From Bacteroidaceae bacterium (GTDB taxonomy: Bacteria > Bacteroidota > Bacteroidia > Bacteroidales > Bacteroidaceae), in NCBI GenBank assembly GCA_017522915.1, contig JAFWXX010000001.1:1-54451 (forward strand): a stretch of 54,451 bases of DNA, in the 5' to 3' direction. The notes under the pieces are model-generated. The model worked only from the letters and a program-made list of their open reading frames with translations. It was not told the DNA's origin and ran no database searches. Below, one piece after another: positions 49,520 to 54,451 of this stretch (position 1 is its first letter; each line of letters opens with the position of its first letter). A program made the position numbers and the translations under genes.

Positions 49520-49556
49520 AAATGCCTTGACACTTGTGCCAAGGCATTTTGTCATA
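49520..49556 (+). terminator. Terminator after Res fragment
   Basis: AAATGCCTTG-A-CAC (49520-49533), TT, GTG-C-CAAGGCATTT (49536-49549) with one mismatch, then TTGTC. 24 bases after the Res stop. Confidence 0.6.
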
Positions 49557-49656
49557 TAATTACTGTATTTGTGACAAAAGAACTTATATATAAATCTGTT
49601 GACTGAGAATAAATAATTGGCAGAGTTTTTGTATTTAATTATGTAAAACAAATACT

Positions 49657-50811
49657 ATGGCTAAAATCACAAGAAAAGTTCTAATCTTAGGTAACGGTTT
49701 CGACCTTGATTTAGGTCGAAAAACATCATACAAGGATTTTTACAATTCGGAATATTGTCCTAAAGATTATCCAGCCCCGATAATTAAGCATCTTAATGAA
49801 AAATGGGTAGATAATTTAGATGCGGTAAAGTGGTACGATTTAGAAAACGAGATATTGAATTATTACGAAAAAATTAAAACAGAAGGTGATGATTACGATT
49901 TGTATAATGCATGCGAAAGAAAAATTATTGTACAGATTAAACAAATACCAACCCACACAACATCCCCTATAATACAAGATAATCTTACTATTATAAAAAG
50001 GTTGTTAGCGGACAATATCTTGAGTCTATCTTCCAATAATTATGTGTGTGCTCATCCAGATGCTTTTTTGTCTCCAATAGAAAGAGATGCAAAAGCGTTG
50101 CGGTTGATAAAAACAGGACTAATCCAATACGTGACACAGGTGCAAAGTGGCAGTATTAAAGAAGACTCTATTGCAGCAGCTGTGGCGCGTGCTTTTGTAT
50201 ATGATAAAATCGCTTCTCAATATCATACTATATACACTTTTAATTATATGAAACTGACAAACAATATAGATGCTAATTGGCCTAAGAGGTTTGATGCTAT
50301 TACTAAATATATACATGGTTCAGTAGAGAACAACAATATAATTATTGGTACAAAAGATTATAAAATCTCTCAAGAATATGATTTTATTCAGAAGTCTTTT
50401 GATTCAAATTATAGTCCACCAGCGATGGTCTCTGATTTATTGTCTGCTAACGACATTACTGTTTTTGGACACTCTTTGGGCGTAAATGATAGTCAATATT
50501 TTAAGCCCTTTTTCAAACAACAATCATCAGTAGGGGCAAGTAGGAAGAATATTACTATATTCACAAAAGATGAAGAATCGGAACTCCAAATTAAACGTTC
50601 ATTGCAAGAAATGACAGAGTACAAACTGTCTGCATTGTTTAGTATGAATGATTTACAAATTATAAAAGTCGATGAGTGTCGCGAAAACAACAATATGATG
50701 TTTCGAGAGTATATAGAACGCTTTTGTGACAATGAGTATGAGGCGGATATGATAATTAGTGGACGAGGTTATAAGATGACATCTGGTATTATGGCTCCGC
50801 GAATATTATAA
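49657..50811 (+). CDS. AbiH-family abortive-infection protein (first copy)
   Basis: 384 aa. AbiH proteins carry a P-loop-like start ILGNGFDLDLGRKTSY at residues 10-25 and are phage-exclusion factors of unknown mechanism. The second conserved block is IYTFNYMKLTNNIDANW with YIHGSVENNNIIIG, and VFGHSLGVNDSQYF comes near the C-terminus. Length is in the family range. Standalone gene; diverged from the next AbiH gene and not a recent tandem copy. Confidence 0.85.
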   Translation: MAKITRKVLILGNGFDLDLGRKTSYKDFYNSEYCPKDYPAPIIKHLNEKWVDNLDAVKWYDLENEILNYYEKIKTEGDDYDLYNACERKIIVQIKQIPTHTTSPIIQDNLTIIKRLLADNILSLSSNNYVCAHPDAFLSPIERDAKALRLIKTGLIQYVTQVQSGSIKEDSIAAAVARAFVYDKIASQYHTIYTFNYMKLTNNIDANWPKRFDAITKYIHGSVENNNIIIGTKDYKISQEYDFIQKSFDSNYSPPAMVSDLLSANDITVFGHSLGVNDSQYFKPFFKQQSSVGASRKNITIFTKDEESELQIKRSLQEMTEYKLSALFSMNDLQIIKVDECRENNNMMFREYIERFCDNEYEADMIISGRGYKMTSGIMAPRIL

Positions 50812-50882
50812 ATAAGCGTTTATTATAGTTTAGGCTTATATCAATAATAATTAGACAAAGAGTTGGTTTGAACTCAGAAACT

Positions 50883-50914
50883 ATTGACAAAGAGCGCTAT
50901 GGATAGTATCTTTG
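50883..50914 (+). promoter_or_regulatory. Promoter of second AbiH gene
   Basis: ATTG at 50883-50886, 20-base spacer, TATCTTTG at 50907-50914, 22 bases before the ATG. The same layout as the promoter at 47142. Confidence 0.75.
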
Positions 50915-50936
50915 TGTAATACGAACACAGAAAAAC

Positions 50937-52223
50937 ATGAACAGGATTATTATAGTTGGAAATGGTTTTGACTTGGCACATGGTTTGAAAACAAAATACG
51001 AGGATTTTATAAATTGGTATTGGAAACAATGTGGCTACAACTTGTTGCATTGTTCAGAAAAGGAAATGTCTGACGGTTTGTGCTCTTTTAAGGTTAAGGA
51101 TAGGGAAAATGCATTTAGCTGGGCTATGGCCTTTCAAGGGTGGCGCTATCAAAGAGATAATCCATTTGTTAAATGGAATGAAATAGATGCATTAAATGCT
51201 GCTGTAAATGATCGAGATTACTGCGATTTCTCTATTATGAGTCCTTTGTTTCAAAGAATATGTAAGCAAATGTCTTTGGGTTGGGTTGATATCGAGAATG
51301 AATATTACTCTATGCTCGTTGAGTGTAAAGGAAAGAAGGATGAACTTGAAAAGTTGAATAAAGATTTTGCTGTTATTCAACGTTTGCTTATTGAATATTT
51401 GTTATCTGTGCAGCTTGCAGATATTGATAAGTCTTATTTTAAATTAATAAGCGCTTACTTCTTTGCGCCATTTCAAGCCAAAGATATTTCAGTAAAAGCC
51501 AATGATAAATGGAACGATTTCCTTAAAAAAAGATTCGGTGATTCTGACTTGATTGATAATATAAAGCTATATAAACCATTTGATGCAAAGGAAAGAGTTA
51601 AGAAAGTACATGAATTCAAAAATGCCTATAAAGACCAAATAGAGTCTATGGGAGTTGAGTCAATTGATGGGGATGTCTTGCCGCATGATATGTTGTACCC
51701 GGATAGGATTATGCTCTTGAACTTCAATTATACGAATACGGCTGATTTTTATTTCCCAAACCATCCTTCTTTCATCCTTAATAATATTCATGGTAAACTT
51801 ACAAAGCCTGAGAGTGTGATATTCGGTTATGGCGATGAGTCCGATGATGAATACAAGAAGCTCCAGAAGATTAACGATAATGAGTATCTAAGGCATATTA
51901 AAACTAATCGATATCTTGAAACTCCCAATTACAGAGATTTGCTGTCATTTATTGAATCAGGACCATTTCAAGTTGTCATAATGGGTCATTCGTGCGGGTT
52001 GTCAGACAGGACCATGCTCAACACTCTATTCGAGCATGCGAATTGTGTTTCAATTAAGCCTTATTACTATGTGAATGAGCAAGGCAAGGACAACTATCTG
52101 GACATAGTACAGAATATCTCCCGTAACTTCACTAATCCAAAACTCATGCGCGATAGGGTAGTGAACAAAACTTTTTGTGAGGAACTTCCACAAGTGACTC
52201 GGAAGCAAAAGGAAGAGGAGTGA
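50937..52223 (+). CDS. AbiH-family abortive-infection protein (second copy)
   Basis: 428 aa. IIIVGNGFDLAHGLKTKYEDF (residues 4-24) is a close match to the AbiH start. Later blocks are LNFNYTNTADFYFPNHPSF with NNIHGKL, VIFGYGDESDDEY and VVIMGHSCGLSDRTMLNT near 355-370. Own promoter, 125 bases after the first AbiH gene. The two proteins share only the family motifs, so they came separately or split long ago. Confidence 0.88.
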   Translation: MNRIIIVGNGFDLAHGLKTKYEDFINWYWKQCGYNLLHCSEKEMSDGLCSFKVKDRENAFSWAMAFQGWRYQRDNPFVKWNEIDALNAAVNDRDYCDFSIMSPLFQRICKQMSLGWVDIENEYYSMLVECKGKKDELEKLNKDFAVIQRLLIEYLLSVQLADIDKSYFKLISAYFFAPFQAKDISVKANDKWNDFLKKRFGDSDLIDNIKLYKPFDAKERVKKVHEFKNAYKDQIESMGVESIDGDVLPHDMLYPDRIMLLNFNYTNTADFYFPNHPSFILNNIHGKLTKPESVIFGYGDESDDEYKKLQKINDNEYLRHIKTNRYLETPNYRDLLSFIESGPFQVVIMGHSCGLSDRTMLNTLFEHANCVSIKPYYYVNEQGKDNYLDIVQNISRNFTNPKLMRDRVVNKTFCEELPQVTRKQKEEE

Positions 52224-52342
52224 CGGTAGTAGCCTACTTGCTTGAGCATAGGCTTCCCAAGCCGAGGGGCGCAGGTATAAATGATACTTCTTGCCGTTAT
52301 CTGCAAAAAAATAATGTAAAATCATTGCTTTTCTTGTCAAAA

Positions 52343-52406
52343 CTTGCCGATATCGGCAAGAAAATACTATATTTGTGGTGCTTTTGTATGAAATAACTTG
52401 CCGATA
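52343..52406 (+). promoter_or_regulatory. Promoter with palindromic operator
   Basis: A perfect 18-bp palindrome CTTGCCGATATCGGCAAG (52343-52360) covers the -33 position; the -7 box TATATTTG is at 52368-52375, and a half-site CTTGCCGATA lies at 52397-52406, just before the HTH pseudogene start. Layout fits an autoregulated gene. Confidence 0.75.
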
Positions 52407-52416
52407 GGGTGTAATT

Positions 52417-52758
52417 ATGGATTATATTTCGGTTACAGAATTTGCAAAGAGGTATGGGATTGCTGAGCGTACTGCACGTAACTATTGTGCTTGAGGCAAG
52501 ATTGACGGAACGGCGTTTATTGGCATCAGCCAGCGTGCTGCGACCTATTTTGAAGGTTATACCAATGTGTGCCAGTTTGTTAGTGTCAGCAAGCAGAGAA
52601 GTCGTTATCTCACGCAAAGAATCAAAGCGCTTGATTACGGCGTAAAGCATTACAATCAGGTGAATTCACACAGAGAAACGTTTTGTATAGTGTTCTCCAC
52701 CCTGTTCGCGACTAATATGAAGAATTATTGCCTTGTCAAGCAGATTTATTACTTGTGA
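52417..52758 (+). pseudogene. Decayed helix-turn-helix protein
   Basis: ATG 52417 opens MDYISVTEFAKRYGIAER and TARNYCA, the typical HTH_17-like start of Bacteroidales DNA-binding proteins that often pair with Fic proteins, but TGA ends it after 25 codons at 52492. In relatives the frame continues as A/Q-GKI-x-G; here GKIDG follows the TGA, then the resemblance breaks down, though the frame stays open to 52758. So a nonsense mutation plus later decay. No Fic gene is left beside it. Confidence 0.65.
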
Positions 52759-52768
52759 ATACAACGGC

Positions 52769-52903
52769 TGTCTGATAAAATGTGTACTTTTGCCCATGGT
52801 TATTATGTCGTTTTTAGCTGAACCAAAGTAACCACAAAGGGCTGAAATCAGCAAATGGATTCAGCCCTATTTTTTTATTCAGTCAAAAAAGTTTTATCGG
52901 ACA
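52769..52903. mobile_element. MITE-like element, 135 bp
   Basis: Bounded by inverted ends TGTCTGATAAAA (52769-52780) and TTTTATCGGACA (52892-52903), 12 bp with one mismatch. The end sequence looks like the tips of Bacteroidales insertion sequences. No transposase inside. An internal hairpin with GGGCTGAA/TTCAGCCC arms is present. No clear target duplication, so the call is tentative. Confidence 0.55.
52838..52877 (+). terminator. Terminator-like hairpin within the MITE-like element
   Basis: AGGGCTGAA (52838-52846), loop, TTCAGCCCT (52860-52868), then ATTTTTTTATT. A 9-bp perfect stem with a T-run, so it can stop transcription from the left. Confidence 0.7.
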
Positions 52904-53177
52904 CTCATAATTAAATTTTTTATATCTCCTTATTTGTCTATTCTTTACATCTGTTAAATTTGTTATATCTATTAATTATATCTTAAAAAATATAATAAAA
53001 CTATACTTTAATAAATTTTGCATTATGTTGTAAAATATTCTCTGTTATTTTTTCTTGAGTTTCATTGTCTTTTTAGTAATTATTTGTAGATTCGCACATT
53101 ACGCATAGTAGAATGCAGAAACAGATTTTTAATGTATCTATTCTGTTTAAATTTAGTAACAATAATTCTTCAACTTT
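52904..53177. other. AT-rich region before the small unknown gene
   Basis: Very AT-rich, no gene. A TTTG at 52933-52936 with TAAATTTG at 52955-52962 (18-base spacer) is a promoter candidate but is over 200 bases from the next ATG. Confidence 0.4.
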
Positions 53178-53645
53178 ATGGGAGACAATTATAAACATAA
53201 AAGAAATGGGGGCAATAATTCATTAAAAATGATTTTTGACCCATATAAAGAAAGTAGTTATGTTAATTCAGATAGTATAGAAACATTTGAATCATGTGGA
53301 ATAATCCCTAATTGCATAATGGGATATAATGGAGCTATTTATGATAGTCAAACACATAACATTTATATCTACAAAATCTCTGCAATAACTGCGGCTATTA
53401 AATACAACGGTATATATAAATTCCCAACAGATGATACTAATGCCATTAGATATGCAGCTGCATTTTATGATAAAAACGTATTTAACCATCTGACTTCAGT
53501 TAGCAATAAAGAATATAAGCCAACAGATGGTAATAAAATCAGTTATTTTGTCCATAGCTTCGGTTGTATAACTAATCTACAAGCTGCTAATAACGCTTTA
53601 GATTGGCTCGTGGTTCCGAGAGAATTATTTAATTCTGAGATATAA
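53178..53645 (+). CDS. Hypothetical protein
   Basis: 155 aa, ATG 53178, AT-rich. No signal or membrane segment. Contains IIPNCIMGYNGAIYDSQTH and a C-terminal FVHSFGCITNLQAANNALDW, with several Tyr/Asn-rich turns. I do not recognise it. It lies 34 bases before the exported-protein gene on the same strand, so the two may be linked. Confidence 0.65.
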   Translation: MGDNYKHKRNGGNNSLKMIFDPYKESSYVNSDSIETFESCGIIPNCIMGYNGAIYDSQTHNIYIYKISAITAAIKYNGIYKFPTDDTNAIRYAAAFYDKNVFNHLTSVSNKEYKPTDGNKISYFVHSFGCITNLQAANNALDWLVVPRELFNSEI

Positions 53646-53679
53646 TATTAATGATTAATAACTAAAAAATAATACAGAT

Positions 53680-54451
53680 ATGAAACATTCAAAAATTAGA
53701 AACTTATCATATCGATTGGTAAGTATCGTGAGTTTCTTATTAGTGTTGTGTCTTACACACAATCAAGTAAACGCACAAGAACTGAATTTATCGAAAGGTC
53801 CGGGTGCAATAACTAATGTAACTATGAGCAGAGACATTCAGTCAGTTCATATCTCAAATGAAGATTTTAATGATATTGCTAATGTGCCTATTAGTAATTC
53901 TATCGTTTCTTTATCAACAGATTGTAAAGGTGTTTCTATTGTTAGCAATGAAAAATTAATAACAAAAAAATCATTGACCTCTTATGAGATGCCCCAAATC
54001 CAAAAGAAAAACACGAAAAGTGTTGCGTCTAAAGCTGTGAATGTGTCTGGAATAATTGATGCAAGTACTTTGGAGGATAATGCAGAACTCGTTCTAACGG
54101 GTAATACAAATCTTTTTATGGATGTAAATAAAACGCTTAGATGTATCAGAGGTGATTATACTCTTACGCTTAGCGGTGGTAATATCCTAACCCTTAACAA
54201 TCCTGATGATTATGCTATAAATGTGTTATCTATTACTATCAGTGCTCCTTTAATTGTAAAATCATCAAATGTTGCTATTTCAGCAAAAAATGATATAACA
54301 ATCAATAATACTGTTAACGCCACATCTACCAATACTTGTATAGGCACTGTGAATGGAACTATCTCTATCAATGCCGATGTAACAGTTACAACAAACAGTT
54401 CTGCTGCAATACTCAACCGAGGCTTGGATAATGGTGGAGATATAATTATCA
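53680..54451 (+). CDS. Exported surface protein, partial (runs off window)
   Basis: 257 codons are open to the window end without a stop. Signal peptide IVSFLLVLCLTHNQVNA (about residues 16-32), then an acidic/Ser-rich linker, and from about residue 120 beta-helix-like repeats (LTGNTNLFMDVNKTLRC, LTLSGGNILTLNNPDDYA, ISAKNDITINNTV), like the parallel-beta adhesins of Bacteroidales. The C-terminus is missing, so a T9SS tail cannot be checked. Confidence 0.8.
   Translation, partial: MKHSKIRNLSYRLVSIVSFLLVLCLTHNQVNAQELNLSKGPGAITNVTMSRDIQSVHISNEDFNDIANVPISNSIVSLSTDCKGVSIVSNEKLITKKSLTSYEMPQIQKKNTKSVASKAVNVSGIIDASTLEDNAELVLTGNTNLFMDVNKTLRCIRGDYTLTLSGGNILTLNNPDDYAINVLSITISAPLIVKSSNVAISAKNDITINNTVNATSTNTCIGTVNGTISINADVTVTTNSSAAILNRGLDNGGDIII

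Overview
The window is chromosomal DNA from an anaerobic member of the Bacteroidales, most likely Prevotella or Paraprevotella-like. The evidence is the promoter style (TTTG, about 20 bases, TAnnTTTG), surface proteins with type IX secretion (T9SS) C-terminal tails, BspA-type leucine-rich repeats, cohesin/dockerin modules and DUF4143 ATPases. Genus-level placement is inference.

Layout. (1) 0.6-7.8 kb: a minus-strand operon for a tripartite RND efflux pump (adaptor, pump, outer-membrane factor) with a GNAT acetyltransferase as its last gene, and a divergent AraC-family regulator. (2) 8.0-16.9 kb: a compact phage-derived module of a small minus-strand gene, two small ejection-protein-like genes, an 1872-aa polyvalent protein (zincin HEVVGH motif plus a 65-aa tandem repeat) and a P22-type portal protein. 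No terminase, capsid, tail or integrase gene is visible. (3) 17.0-23.4 kb: 80-bp tandem repeats, then housekeeping genes ligA, dapA, a TIGR02757-family gene and a malic enzyme/phosphotransacetylase fusion. (4) 23.4-32.1 kb: a DUF4143 ATPase preceded by a 23-bp iteron array, then three exported proteins (LRR plus T9SS tail; InlB-like repeats plus cohesin-like plus dockerin; cohesin-like plus T9SS tail) and a 50-residue peptide gene closed by a strong terminator. (5) 32.2-35.8 kb: aspD and aspT, an aspartate decarboxylation/antiport pair. (6) 36-52.8 kb: an AT-rich defence island holding a second DUF4143 ATPase, a frameshifted DUF2971 gene, a type I restriction-modification operon with two accessory genes and an amber codon inside hsdM, an AbiJ-like gene, a truncated type III restriction subunit, two AbiH genes, a decayed HTH gene with its palindromic operator, and a MITE-like element. 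(7) 53.2 kb to the end: a small unknown gene and the start of an exported protein that runs off the window.

The most unusual parts are the portal-ejection module without a capsid, the exported cohesin/dockerin trio with its small peptide, and the defence island in which several genes are intact and several are broken (hsdM, DUF2971, type III Res, HTH). All family calls come from reading the protein sequences; no database search was run.
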